DNA of 64,000 nucleotides from Oopsacas minuta (taxonomy: Eukaryota; Porifera; Hexactinellida; Lyssacinosida; Leucopsacidae). The DNA lies in contig JAKMXF010000310.1 in the NCBI GenBank assembly GCA_024704765.1, positions 782,400 through 846,399 of the forward strand, written 5' to 3'. The notes beneath the pieces were generated by a model, which was not told where the DNA came from, made no database searches, and saw only the letters and a program-made list of their open reading frames with translations. How positions within the stretch are numbered: the stretch's first letter is position 1; the number at the start of each line of letters is the position of its first letter. Both the position numbers and the translations under genes were made by a program. Shown piece by piece: positions 10,769 to 24,084 of this stretch.

Positions 10769-12463
10769 TTAATTTTTCATGTTCAATATCCTATAAACGA
10801 ACACCAGTTTAGCCGCCTTCTCAATTCCAAGTCGGTTGCGAGTTTTTGACTGTATATATCCAAATGTAGAAAATATACGTTCAATTCCCGCACTTGAAGC
10901 AATTGCGGTGAGAAGTTGTTCAGCAACTTTAGTAATATCTTTCCCCAACGTTCCATGCATTGATGCCCACCAGCAAGCTGGCGTAATATTATCAACTACA
11001 TCGTCACTAAACATGTAGGATTTGAAAGGATCATATCCTGCTTTGAACTGCAAGACAGTCGCCATTGCATTTGGACAATGCTGATGAATATATTCCATTG
11101 CATCGGTAGCTTCTTTCTCAGTGAGTTTTCTTCCTCTATACCTTGGGTCTATTAAGTTCGCAGAAAAGTGTGCTGGAGAAATAGCTTGGGCAGCTCTTTC
11201 GTCTACTTTTCTTAGTACATGTGCCGGTTGCTGTGAACTTAGAAGATCCTCATAAAGTGTTTTCCATACTTCAACTGTATCGCTAATTATAGCATTTTCC
11301 CTTTGAATTCTATCTAGAGCAACTGAAATTGGTTTTAATCTAATAAAGAGATCTTCAGCGTTACGTTTGATAGAATAATTCTTAACTTTATTACCAATGT
11401 TCGAATTTATCTCATCACGATATTCCTCACAGACCTGTACAAGGATATGCCAGTTAGAAATATAGCTTTTCAAACAGTCCGTCAAAGTATTCCATCTAAT
11501 TTCATGTGGGATAACAAGAGAATTACCACCAGCTTGCTTGTATCTAGCTGCAGGTAGATGTGTATGTCTAAAATATTTGACTATCTGGACAACTTGTTCT
11601 TTTACCCCAGTAATCTGTACATCTTGTGCTAATAGGTTCAACAAATGAGCAGAGCATCCGTATGTCAATATTTCATTCGGTATCCTTTTTTGTAAATCTC
11701 TTCTCATTTTTGCCATATTGGCTGCGTTGTCAGTTACAACGTTACGTACATGACATCTAAAATTTATCTCACAGGAAATAATAGCATCTGCAGCAAGTTC
11801 TGCCAGATATTCTGATGTGTGACTATGTCCAGAGGTATCAATTGTCTCAGTAAGGAAAGTCCCTCCTTTGTCAGTTGTAACACTCACACACACGACAGGT
11901 TCATTATGTACGTTACTCCATCCATCCAGTGATAAGGAGACTGTCTTATCCTCCAGGGTTTTTCTGCATGTATCCAAGAGAGATCCTTGTACATTATTTA
12001 ATAGTTTATTCCCTATATCATGGCGATTTGGTGGTATATAACCTGGCCGTAGCATCTTTATTAGTTTCATAAACTCGGGGTGTTCAACAGCTATAAAAGG
12101 CGTGTTAGTTGCGTAAATATAACGAGCAATTTGGAGATCCAGTAATTCTGCCTCTGATTTCGAAGTCTTCATGACATATTCACCGATATGAGTAATCCTA
12201 GGTCTTTTTTCTTTAGCAAAAAGACTTGTATCAGGCACTTCTCCACATAATGCAGTTGATCTGGCTACTAAATCAATTGATTCATTTTCAGCTATTATGG
12301 GATGGTCTTGCATGCTGCATGAAGAATAATGTTGCTTAAGGCGGTTGACCACCCCCTGCATCTCCTTTTTGCAAAGTTTACACCTTGCTTTCCAGCCAGC
12401 AACTCCTTCTGTCGTATACCGTTCGAAGTGGACCCATATATCATCTTGTTTCCTACCTGCCAT
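10769..12463 (-). CDS. hAT transposase with BED zinc finger
   Basis: 564 residues, intact. An N-terminal BED-type zinc finger spans about 5-55 (WVHFERY, then CKLCKKEM and a histidine/cysteine pair HYSSC). The middle region has the RNase-H-like hAT core: LSLDGWSNVHN with the first acidic residue, CVSVTTDKGG, VTDNAANM with the second, and CSAHLLNLLAQD. The C-terminal dimerisation region is WWASMHG, then SSAGIERIFSTFGYIQSKTR and the closing RLGIEKAAKLVFVYRIL. It cuts and pastes the element whose ends flank it. All catalytic landmarks are present, so the protein may still be active; whether it is expressed cannot be told. Confidence 0.9.
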   Translation of the reverse strand: MAGRKQDDIWVHFERYTTEGVAGWKARCKLCKKEMQGVVNRLKQHYSSCSMQDHPIIAENESIDLVARSTALCGEVPDTSLFAKEKRPRITHIGEYVMKTSKSEAELLDLQIARYIYATNTPFIAVEHPEFMKLIKMLRPGYIPPNRHDIGNKLLNNVQGSLLDTCRKTLEDKTVSLSLDGWSNVHNEPVVCVSVTTDKGGTFLTETIDTSGHSHTSEYLAELAADAIISCEINFRCHVRNVVTDNAANMAKMRRDLQKRIPNEILTYGCSAHLLNLLAQDVQITGVKEQVVQIVKYFRHTHLPAARYKQAGGNSLVIPHEIRWNTLTDCLKSYISNWHILVQVCEEYRDEINSNIGNKVKNYSIKRNAEDLFIRLKPISVALDRIQRENAIISDTVEVWKTLYEDLLSSQQPAHVLRKVDERAAQAISPAHFSANLIDPRYRGRKLTEKEATDAMEYIHQHCPNAMATVLQFKAGYDPFKSYMFSDDVVDNITPACWWASMHGTLGKDITKVAEQLLTAIASSAGIERIFSTFGYIQSKTRNRLGIEKAAKLVFVYRILNMKN

Positions 12464-12550
12464 ATCAAGTGTTGTTAAATGCTAAGGATAGTAGTAATCT
12501 AATAGTTATAAATCTTTTGTAAGTGGTTGTTTAAATATATATATATAGAC

Positions 12551-12689
12551 TCAGGGTCGCTTATTAATAACCAGCTTAATATGAACATTCGTTCATTATG
12601 AACAACCTCTCAGGTCCCGATTCTTCGGCTTACATAAGATTTGTACTCAGCCAAGTCATTATGAAGGGGTTCACAATAAGCGACCCTGA
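12551..12689. mobile_element. short MITE nested in the hAT element
   Basis: A 15-bp inverted repeat, tcagggtcgcttatt at the left and aataagcgaccctga at the right, encloses about 139 bp. A related right end (ggcttcacaataaccgtcctgac) occurs near 29170-29195. No clear target duplication is visible. Confidence 0.6.
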
Positions 12690-12924
12690 CTGTACAAATC
12701 ATTTATTTTTATTTAAATCGAACAACCCTGCCGTCAAATGAATAGATTTTCGATAGGTATAAATTTATAATAGCAAAATGGACATAATCAGCTTGATAAG
12801 ATAATAAAAACATAAAAATATTGAATTGAAAGAAGATATTTTGATAAAACTCGGATTTTTGATTTAAATCATGATTTTTATTAATAAAAATCATTGATTT
12901 AAATCAAACAACCCTGACTTGGAG

Positions 12925-13601
12925 TGCATGGGAGTAGTTTACCAGGGACAATCCCACTGGCACATATTACCTTTGGGGTGGCATGCCCCGTGCACGAGTT
13001 TACCATGGAGACGTTAATTATTTATTTATTAACTAGATAAACATAAAGCCAGGGGATTTATTGTCTTCTCATACTACTTAACTTACTTAGAGACTGAGGC
13101 CATTACTATTTGACATTAGCATGATGTGATTTTGTAAATATCTTCCCAACTATGTGTAGTCTGTAGTTGAATTATCTAAATGGCACCGCAAGCCATGTAT
13201 GCTAGCTATATGCTATATTGTAGGCTTTGTAGTGGATTGATGTGTATTCCTATTACGTAATTATGGGAATCATAATTTTAAAATTCCCAATTATAGCAAT
13301 GTATTATTTCTACTCAGAAGAATCCTTCTATTATTTTATTGTAACTTCAATTTCTGAGATATAAATATTTTATTTAAATTTTTAATGATTTATTATTTCA
13401 CTAGATTTCCTTATTGAAGTGCTTGACGATATATTCACTTTACAAAACTCAGAACTTTTGCGAATTTGCGAATCGAATATTTCATTTCAACCAAGATCTC
13501 TTTTCTTCGATTTTATAATAAACTTATCGAACGAATTACGAATTTCGAATTGTTTATAAGATCTCTATTGTGTATACTTCGTTCACTAATTACGTCGAAA
13601 T
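12925..13601. other. AT-rich intergenic / promoter region of the kinase-kelch gene
   Basis: No gene, only AT-rich sequence. It is expected to hold the promoter of the downstream gene, but no specific motif can be defended. Confidence 0.4.
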
Positions 13602-15962
13602 TTGGAAATGAGTGTTTTGGAAGATCAACAATCTTTACCTAACGACAATACTCCTGAGGAGAAAGTGAAGAGAATGGTAGAACCAATAAATCTATTTGAT
13701 CACGAGGAGAGGAACAACAGTCCCTCTCTCCCTCTGCTCACCTGTGAAATAGAGTCTGTACAGTTACTTAGTGTCACGGTAGGATCTGGTGCATTCAGTG
13801 AAATCAGTCAGGTTATATGGTATGGCTCTTATTGCGCTGGAAAACGTATAAACTTGTTTCGTGTATCTCCTAGAGCTGGAAACAGTGATGAAGCATTCCT
13901 ATCATATTGTGAGAGAGCTATGACATTACGTCATCCTAATCTAGTAGAATTCTACGGTGTGTTCAGACCTCGTACAACATGCCCTATCCTTGTCACTGAG
14001 CTGATGTACTGTTCATTACGTCATCGTATAAACGCAGTAGCATATCCCACCCTTACCTTTATAGAGAAGTGTAACATAGCTTACAGTACTATATGTGCAC
14101 TCACTTACCTCCATTCTATCACTCCCCCGCTAAATCACGGTAACCTAACTCCAGATAATATCCTACTCGATCAACAGCTACGTACTAAGGTCTCTGATGC
14201 TGGATTAGCCCGTACTCTAAGTGAGAACCACTCTAACATGCTGGAGTGCTATAAACACGTAGGTATACTAGCATACATGCCTCCGGAAGTAGATACAGAC
14301 TGCTCTACGGCTACTGACGTGTTTAGCTTTGGAGTAGTATTCCTGGAAATGCTGTGTGAGATGTACCCACAGCCTGTAGCAGACCCGGTGATACCAGAAC
14401 CTGACCATCTAAACTCATCAGCTGATCGCACTCAGAACGAGATAGAGAGACGTAGAATGTATCTTAACCTTATACAAGACCGTCCTTTCTGTAGCGAGAT
14501 AATACAGCACTGTCTGTCTGACGAGCCAGAGCAGCGTCCTGTAGCTGACTTCATAGCTAACATATTCAGGAACAAAGGACACGAATGGAAGAACAATGTC
14601 CCTGGGAACAGTGCTAAAATAGAGCTACCTCACTCTTTTATCTTCCCTCCTCCTTCTGACCAGATGCGAGGTAGTGAGATAATGACTCCTACTGAGAAAC
14701 TGATGCTAGGTAACCTGCTAAACAGTCCTAGTCCTGCTGAACCCTCCAAAAGTATGTCTGTTATGTGGAGTGAGGCAAACAAGCATGGAGAGCTCACAGA
14801 TGCAAACAAAATATATTCAAATCCTCTCCCGGGACCCTCCTACTACACGCCAGCTGGTTTTGCTCCATTCCCTATGTCACAACGCGGAAATTTCGGTCCC
14901 TTCATGGGTCCTCACATCCCCATCCCATTTCCCACGGTCCCATCCTACAACTACAATCCCCGTAAGAACCGCATGCCTCTTCAACCTGTACCAGAGATAC
15001 TCTCCAACTACACCCCTGACATGGAAGCACTACGTATAGAAGCTGGGGAGATGTACATAGAACGATTGGAGAGTTCAGCACAGCTAGAACCCATCTCCAC
15101 TGACCACGTGCCTCTCCCCCAGAAGATCGACAGATGTGAAGTAATATCATGTGATAAGATTCTATTCTTATATGACCTACAGGAGGGATTCACGTATGCT
15201 TATGACACTATGGTACAGAAATGGAATGAGGTACCACAGTGTCCTCGTGTAGGTGCTGCTCCTGTATTCTACAAGAACCAGCTAGTAGTTCTTGGAGGTA
15301 AGAAGGACCCTAGCTGTACCTTCATTGGGAAGGAGTTATTCGCGTTGGAATACGACCCCTTACACAGCTCCTGGAGTCAGAAGTATGCCTCTATGCTGAG
15401 ACACAGAAGATTCGCAGTAGCATTCTCTTATCGTGAGTTTATTGTAGTGATAGGAGGTGATTCTGGACTGAATAGTGTAGAAGTATACAGTGGTACCAAG
15501 GATGTATGGTCTCGTGCTGCCAACTTCATTGAAACATCTCGTTTCGTGGATTCTGCTGTTGTTATTAATGACCACGCCTACGTGTTACTGAGCGCTCAGA
15601 CTAAACAGACTCTGAACAAATATTCAGTTGTATACTGGGCTAACTTATCTGTACTGAATGAGGGTAGTGATGATCTAGTATGGTTCCTATTGGATGACAA
15701 GATTGCTCAACCTTCATATGCACTCGCGAAATGGGACAGTTTTCTATTCGCAGTTACCTGTGTTAGACAGTCCTACTCAGAACTTCTTGTATATGATATG
15801 GAGCGTAACCGCTGGGCTTTCCTCTGTAGCCTAAAGGTCAGACACACCCTCTGCGGAACAGGAGTCCTACAGACCGGACATAACTGCGCTCAGATATTTA
15901 TCCTCGGTGGGAATAACAGGGAAGGTGTAGGTGATCTAGTCTCCGTAAAAAGTTTAATTTAA
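13602..15962 (+). CDS. predicted pseudokinase-kelch repeat fusion protein
   Basis: 786 residues, single exon. A TKL-like kinase fold covers about 50-330: glycine loop GSGAFSEI at 61-68 (third glycine replaced by Ser), a lysine at 81 (AGKRI), the HRD position reading HGN (179-181) so the catalytic Asp is Asn, DAG (199-201) instead of DFG, and PPEV at 227-230. Loss of the catalytic Asp predicts no phosphotransfer. A Pro/Gly/Asn-rich linker (about 340-490) leads to a kelch-type beta-propeller (about 505-780): YAYDTMVQKW, LVVLGG, FIVVIGG, VEVYSGTKDVW, IFILGG. The blades probably bind a protein partner while the pseudokinase scaffolds (inference). The kinase-plus-kelch order is not a standard vertebrate architecture. 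Substrate and pathway are unknown. Confidence 0.8.
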   Translation: MEMSVLEDQQSLPNDNTPEEKVKRMVEPINLFDHEERNNSPSLPLLTCEIESVQLLSVTVGSGAFSEISQVIWYGSYCAGKRINLFRVSPRAGNSDEAFLSYCERAMTLRHPNLVEFYGVFRPRTTCPILVTELMYCSLRHRINAVAYPTLTFIEKCNIAYSTICALTYLHSITPPLNHGNLTPDNILLDQQLRTKVSDAGLARTLSENHSNMLECYKHVGILAYMPPEVDTDCSTATDVFSFGVVFLEMLCEMYPQPVADPVIPEPDHLNSSADRTQNEIERRRMYLNLIQDRPFCSEIIQHCLSDEPEQRPVADFIANIFRNKGHEWKNNVPGNSAKIELPHSFIFPPPSDQMRGSEIMTPTEKLMLGNLLNSPSPAEPSKSMSVMWSEANKHGELTDANKIYSNPLPGPSYYTPAGFAPFPMSQRGNFGPFMGPHIPIPFPTVPSYNYNPRKNRMPLQPVPEILSNYTPDMEALRIEAGEMYIERLESSAQLEPISTDHVPLPQKIDRCEVISCDKILFLYDLQEGFTYAYDTMVQKWNEVPQCPRVGAAPVFYKNQLVVLGGKKDPSCTFIGKELFALEYDPLHSSWSQKYASMLRHRRFAVAFSYREFIVVIGGDSGLNSVEVYSGTKDVWSRAANFIETSRFVDSAVVINDHAYVLLSAQTKQTLNKYSVVYWANLSVLNEGSDDLVWFLLDDKIAQPSYALAKWDSFLFAVTCVRQSYSELLVYDMERNRWAFLCSLKVRHTLCGTGVLQTGHNCAQIFILGGNNREGVGDLVSVKSLI

Positions 15963-18174
15963 TCAGTGTCTTAGACAAATCTCCTACCCTCTCTATCCTC
16001 TTTAAACTATTAACTACTTATTCACTCACGCGCCAGGCCCTAGCGTATATAATTTCGATTTATCTTTCATAATGATTTGACTATTGAGTTCAATTCCGAT
16101 TAGAATGTGTATATAAAAGCTTTATTTGAACTTTACTTGTTCTGTGTCGTATAAATTAGCTTGTTTATTAATGTGATTCATTCGTGATACAAATAATTTC
16201 TCAATTTCGTTCACGATACCAATACGGTAACAGATATTGTTCCTCTTCCAGGCATACCCGAGGGGCTATAAGATTGGTACCAAGGATAGGGAAAAGATAC
16301 AATAAAGATCTATACCTACATTAAATGCATTACTCTCTATTCAGTAACTCTAACATCAAAATAACCATATCCATGATTGAACCTATTGAAATTGAAATCC
16401 TGGGGGCCTGGCGTACACTGTACAATATCTCATATCGTTCTAAAGTAAGATAAATTTATTTGGAATGTGCTCAAAATACTTCTAATTAGGAATTGTTTAA
16501 AGACGCACTGTCATATTACTTTTGCTCGTGTTTCAGTAGGCATATTTGTGATTAATTAGTTTGATATACATCAGTTGTATTGGTGAATTTGTTTTCCTAC
16601 TGTAGTTCCGGTAGTTGATACACTAAATAATCGGTTCCCAACCTAGGGCCCATGGACTCCTTGGTGCACCACCGACTACAGCAAGTGGTCCACAGGATCT
16701 ATTACAGTCTATGGGAAGGTCCACAGAATGCCTTAACATTGGTATAGGAGTCCACTCAGGGTTTCATCCAAGGTTCTCAGTGCCATACGCCTAAAAATGG
16801 ATTCTAATTCATTTCATACGTATACGCCTAGACTATACATTTTGCATTTATGAAATAGCAGCTTCTACCCCTAGAGAGAAATTTTCATACTCCCAGAGAT
16901 ATATTTGCCAAAATTTATGCGTCTGTAGGCCCGCCGCATACGCCTGGATAATACCCTGGGTCCACTGGTGAAAAAATTGGGAAACGCTGCGCTAAATACA
17001 TATCCATAGTAGTAATACTATTATACAATAAACTTGGGATTTAACGACATCGGCTTTAGCGACAGTTTCTTTGCCCATAAATCCGCAATAGATCTTGTAC
17101 ACGCCATACTTCTTCTACAACGACCTGTTAGATAACTAAATTATTGTAGTTTATATGAAAATACAGTAAACGAATTTCTAACAAGTCCTAGAAACTCGGT
17201 TTTGAGCGGTAAGTTACGATTTTTTAATGTAAAATTGTAAATTATAAGTTAGATTGGTATTGGTAGACTGTATGTAATTGTATTTGCACTGTATTTGGAA
17301 TTATAAATACATCTTGAGAGCTTGATTTGACTAATTCTACAACCCACATCATTCCACACTTTAACAAAAGTAAGTGAATCGATGTTGATTTCCAATACCG
17401 ACTGACGATTATACAAATCAACTTTTGACCAAATCTACATATATTACAGTCATTAATTTAATGAATATAGAATACAAAACAACAGGATATGTTAATTTGA
17501 ATAACATAATATCACAAAAAAATATTTGCAGTATAAAGTTACAAACCAACTAGTACACAATATTACTACTAATGTAAAAGCTAGTAAAACTATTTACTAG
17601 ATTGATTAACCACCACTACATTTAATCATTAACCCCCGTTTGGCAAATATTTCCAAAGGATGCTAGAAATTTCGTCTTAACTGTTAGTTGAGGAGTAATC
17701 GTATGTAGATACCAATTTTCAAATCTATACCTACATGATTTATTATAGATAGATAGAGAGATCATATTTTCACAGCGTTTGGCATGTATTTTAATATGAT
17801 GATAGAAATTCATCTCAACTGTACTTCAGAGGTTGATGCCAATTTATATTGTAGTCAAATATTTAGTGGTTTTCTTGTTAGGGAAAGAATGAAATATTAG
17901 TGGATGGAGAATACATGCGTTTGGTTAACCGACATGCGGATAACTGATGTCTGGATAACTGACGTTCTACTGTATGTATTTAAAGTCACCTGGGAACATG
18001 ATGCAGAGGAAAGAGGCCATATTTACTAAATTTAAGAGGCCATATTCACCCATAGATTTCCTAATATGTTTTTTTTCATTTTGTTGATTTCTTACTTAAA
18101 TATATTGCCTAACTGATAATCCTACTGCGATTCACCTTATCTTACGGGAACCTAGTTCCCAGGATCCTAGAAAT

Positions 18175-18440
18175 ACGTATACTGCATACATATACAGTTC
18201 GCTGATTCCGAATTTCGCATTATCAAGTTTCTCATATATATATAGTTATTGTTGTTTTCATGAATATAAAGTAAACAAATACTTGAAATCTCACAATATA
18301 CGTAGAGACTTGCTCTTTCGGCTACAATGGGATAACAAAGTATGCTGAATCCGAATTTCACACATTATATTTTCTCAAATGTAAATTCTCTGTTGTATTA
18401 TGTATATGAAGTAAACAAATTGTTGAAATATTAATTTATT
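18175..18440 (-). repeat. dispersed repeat, two degenerate copies in reverse orientation
   Basis: Each copy contains a core related to ttgtttactttatattcata, then aacaacaataaatttacata, then a segment reading gaaattcggaatcagcgtac. Further copies occur at 22680-22905, 32265-32360, 33955-34060 and 44625-44895. No coding capacity; the class is unknown. Confidence 0.65.
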
Positions 18441-19091
18441 CATTCAATTTTGCCAATTTATACTTTTCTAAATTCGAAGCACGAAGTGCCGAGTCCCATC
18501 CGAACACAAATTGTTCGCAAGCCGCTTCGCTTGCTCGCGCTGCGCGGCTCGTTTCCAATTATAACTCAATATTCGTTATATTAATGACAAATCAGGACTA
18601 ATTTGTAGTACATGTATGAATTCCTATACCTTTATGATACATTTTGTTATATCTCTCACCAATTCCGTAAACGTAATTGTGAATATGCTCAATTGTCCTG
18701 TGGTTGTTTTTAACATTACGTAATAATTTTCAGAGATTTTATATCAATATGGTTACAAGTGTATGGAAGTTGAATATTTACTACAATTGGCTATCCTGAG
18801 TTGACAAAGCTAATGATTATCCCTTGCGACACTTTTTTTCGAATTATTAGCTGAATACTGTCGGGAAAATATGTGATTTTAAGACGTCAAAATGGTGCTA
18901 AAATTTGGTTTTTGATGCGGGAAATGGTTCAAGCGAAGTGGTAAAATTTTTGTGTTCATTTCATTACGGATGTGAAACTTCGGTCGTAATCGGTTAGTAG
19001 CTGAAAGTTTTACTGCTATTCAGTTTTTGTGATCTTTTCAAAAATGCAATATAAATATTCAAAACTCATATATTTTATTTTATTTACTATA

Positions 19092-19193
19092 CAGTTAACA
19101 TCCGGAACGGTTTTTAAAACGCGAGGAAATTGAAATTCTTCGAGATAACGAATGTTGGAGTTAACTGGCATTCGAGTTACCGGATGTTGACTG
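19092..19193. mobile_element. TA-flanked 102-bp MITE
   Basis: Left end cagttaacatccgga; reverse complement of the right end cagtcaacatccggt. TA flanks both sides. Tc1/mariner-pogo type by its ends. Confidence 0.75.
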
Positions 19194-19814
19194 TAAATGC
19201 TTACTAGACACATTTTTGCTCATTAATGAAAATTTAAAATTCTTATTTCATACATATTACATTCAACAGTTGTATCAACAAATTTCCAATTGTATAGCCT
19301 TAGATTTAGGAAATATATTTGTTATGCATTAACTTCGTATTCTCGAATTCACCAGTATGTTACCATAACTCAATGAAAAGTTATCTAACAATTCTAAGGT
19401 ACCAAAACCTAATTTATTGTGTACATATGGGAACTTACTAATCGTGATATTAAAAGGGCTAATTTCATGAGTTGTCCTTTTCTACTTTTTATTTCTTGAA
19501 AGTTTTGCTATCAACGATCGACCGCTTTACTGCACATCTTCAATTGAGCCTTTTTTTATTTGTTGGCCTTTCCTAAAACGAGAGTACTTCATTTTCGAGT
19601 TCTATTGTATTAATTATTGTACTCGGTTCATGCAGCTTGCTTGAAACTGAGTCGAGCTAATGACAACTTGCAAAATTCGATCTATCAACTACTTATGAAT
19701 TTGACCTAATGCAGCGTCGCCGTTTTGATTCGCAATCCATAGAATGTAAAATTGTAAATTAACGTAACAATAATCAAACAACACTCGAGAGTCGAGAACT
19801 AATAATTATATTAG

Positions 19815-21299
<1,485 letters not shown>

Positions 21300-22903
21300 T
21301 TGTATCTCAATTGTTTCATAATATTGATCACTTCTATTCCGATTTTAGTTTGATTAACAAATGTATCAGAGTATTGTGCGGTCAGTAAGGGTAGTACGTA
21401 ACGTACCTGGTAGGATAAGTTACTTGTATTGTACTTGTAGGTATATTTAAGGAAACATTCCAATACGACTATACTAAAGATAAGGCCTGATCACTACTTT
21501 GGACCAGGGATAAGAGGAAATGGATATATTTTGATGGGAAATTCTATAATCGCCGATAATAAGAAACTGGCAGAGTTGCACCGAATACATGTATTATTGA
21601 TATGTAAGAATTCACAAAAGCCACATTTTTTAAATTTTCAGATCGAAGTGACGTCATCTGTTAGCATTATTGGCAAATATATATTAAAACTGCTCGATCT
21701 TTTATAACATGTTGAACGTTAATTATTAATCTATGCTCAGAATGTTGAAATACCAGATACTCTAAGCTTCCTGCGGCGCTAACGATTTTAATATACATAT
21801 GTCTTAAACGAAAAATGGGCATAAAGGAGAGAAGGCTACTACAGTATCTTTGGCTGACTAGATATATATATAACCCCACAGGAGATTGGGAGACAAATTC
21901 CACTGGGTTCCCTAATTGGGATGGGACAATGCCTCCGACACTGGTTTTCTTCAACCAGATTGGAACATTCAATAGTGGCAACTCATAATACATACATGTT
22001 TGTATTATGTATTTATGTGTATATTTTGGATGTTCTGTGCGGTAGTCATTTATGCGATTTATTCGTGTTTATAATGTGGATACCGACATCTCATTACAGG
22101 ACATTTTGCTGCACCTCTGATGGTTATTTTTAGTGAATACCATATATAGAGATATCCGTACGTCCGTACTGCTGTAGTGCGAAAGTCTGAAATGGGTGCC
22201 TATATGTATTTTCTCATCTAGACATGCACCTGGATATTTATTTGTACGATGTCGGAAATATTCAACTCGAATTAGATGAACTTATTTTAGTATCAAGAAT
22301 TCATTTTTCAGCATTTGCTACGATTTCTATAACAGCTACACTGATATGTTATCTTTGGATACTCTTGAGAACCCTGTTATCTATACTGTTGCTAATGGAT
22401 GTGTTGATAGTACGATTCTTAGCTTTAAGTCAAAACGAGTATACTCGGAAAATATCTGTACATAGAATCTAGTATAAAAGGATCCTTACTGTATTGAGTT
22501 TTTTGAATTTCATTTGTTCACGAGCCTTTGGCTCGTCGCTTCTCGATGAACTCGGCGCATTGCGCCTCGAAATATTCAACGGACAAACAAACAATAATTG
22601 AGATTGATAATATTGATGTTGTTTACAATATTCTAACTCAGTATACTCGATTATACCAGTATAGTCGTTGAAAGTATGATTCTACCTCAATTTTGAAATT
22701 TGTTTACTTTGTATTCATAAAAACAACAATAAATTTACATATGAGAAACTTGAAAATGCGAAATTCGGGATCAGCGTACTTGATTACCCCTATATGTCTG
22801 TTGAGGGCAAGTCTCTAAGTATATTTCGAGATTTCAACTATTTGTTTACTTTATATTCATAACAACAACAATAAATTTACATATGAGAAACTTGAAACTG
22901 CGA

Positions 22904-23090
22904 CCAACCTGCTCAGCCTGCTTAACCGGTTAAACCTGCTAAACCGGTTAAGCCTGCTAAACCGGTTAAACCTGCTAAACCGGTTAAGCCTGCTAAACCG
23001 GTTAAACCTGCTAAACCGGTTAAACCTGCTAAACCGACAAAACCTGTTAAACCTGCTAAACCTGCTAAACCGGTTAAACTTGCTAAACCT
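22904..23090 (+). repeat. 18-bp minisatellite that can encode Lys-Pro-Ala-Lys-Pro-Val
   Basis: About ten copies of aaacctgctaaaccggtt with point variants. In one forward frame, open from about 22927 to beyond 23220, it reads KPAKPV repeated. There is no in-frame ATG and an in-frame TAA lies just upstream, so I treat it as satellite DNA rather than a gene. The embedded AACCGGTT is self-complementary. Confidence 0.85.
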
Positions 23091-23214
23091 GATCTAGCAT
23101 CATCTAGAAGCCGAATTTATCAGAGAATTGACATACAAATACTTTTAAGGTCTGAGATTGTACTTCGGGTTAGAATTTTTGAATATTTCACACATTTCTA
23201 TTTAATTCCAAAAT

Positions 23215-23440
23215 CATGCTAGAGATTTCGTTTTAATTGCTAGTAAGGGGTAATCAAGTATGTAGATTCCAATTTTGATATTTTCAAATATATAGCTAAA
23301 TGATTTATCATATGATTAATCATATTTCACACCTTTTGGAATATTATTCAAAATCATGCTAGAGATTTCGTTTTAACTGCTAGTAAGGGGTAATCAAGTA
23401 TGTAGATTTCAATTTTGACATTTACAAATATATAGCTAGA
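23215..23440. repeat. tandem pair of a dispersed repeat, unit about 125 bp
   Basis: Two adjacent copies share aaaatcatgctagagatttc and ctagtaaggggtaatcaagt. Older copies are at 17640-17820 and about 7230-7330. Confidence 0.75.
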
Positions 23441-23441
23441 T

Positions 23442-23777
23442 CAGCATTTCTTAGCCCGGGGTGCTAGATAAGGATTCTACTATGTGCTCTATGATGTTTT
23501 TGTTTAGATTCTAGATAATATTTCAGGCTATAAATTAGTTGTATTTAATTTATATTCCTTTCGTGATATCTAAAGTTACATTTTCTTTCTGATTGAGTTG
23601 GATTTTCAATGGAGTAATCTAGGTAAATACAATCAATTATGAATCAGTGCATTACTTGTCTTATTTCATCTTTGTTACAGAGGGGCAGTGTAATACTTGT
23701 AGTTCCATGTAAAGAGTGCTGAATTGCTAAGACTGACTACAGGGGGTGGTGAGGTATGAAAAGGTTAAGAAACGCTG
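23442..23777. mobile_element. non-autonomous hAT-like element
   Basis: Left end cagcatttcttagccc; reverse complement of the right end cagcgtttcttaacctttt. 336 bp, no transposase. The flanks (agctagat and ttctaagt) share a central CTA but are not a clean duplication. Confidence 0.65.
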
Positions 23778-24084
23778 TTCTAAGTAGCTCGAGCGTGCTC
23801 TCAGGGAATTCTAATACCTCATCAAAATATATCTGTCACCGTCCAAATTGTGTATCCGCCAAACTGAGTATTTGGCGCTGCAAAATTGAGTATGTTTATT
23901 CTTATATAATTTGTTACAGGCCTATAGTAGCACTTGTGCTATCACACGACAATTCTGCGCTATTTCTAATAAGTTACTATAAATATGTATTGTACTTATT
24001 ATTGTTTGTTCATTTAGGCAAATAATTGTATTTATTTGTAATTTTTCAAAATAAATTTTCGAAGCAGAGCTTCAAAAGCTCCAG

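Larger units (their letters stand above)
10524..12916 (-). mobile_element. complete hAT-superfamily DNA transposon
   Basis: Left end cagggttgataaaaatca; reverse complement of the right end cagggttgtttgatttaaatca. The element is flanked by a perfect 8-bp direct repeat, acttggag, at 10516-10523 and 12917-12924, the hallmark target duplication of hAT elements. It is 2393 bp long and carries one uninterrupted transposase gene on the minus strand. Subterminal AT-rich stretches repeat aaatcggatttttt-like words at both ends. A smaller MITE (12551-12689) sits inside it upstream of the transposase. The perfect duplication and open frame argue for a recent insertion. Confidence 0.92.
21300..24052. other. 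repeat-rich intergenic region
   Basis: No gene found. Contains two direct copies of a dispersed repeat (22680-22905), an 18-bp minisatellite (22904-23090), a tandem duplication of about 125 bp (23215-23440) and a hAT-like MITE (23442-23777). Open frames at 21921, 22224 and 23756 lack any recognisable protein pattern. Confidence 0.55.

Noticed and set aside
14902-15193. Antisense frames within the kinase-kelch gene
   Set aside because: Complement of the Pro/Gly-rich linker; composition-driven shadows.
22224-22472. 82-codon hydrophobic frame as a membrane protein
   Set aside because: AT-rich chance frame; no start context, no homologous pattern, no support from neighbours.
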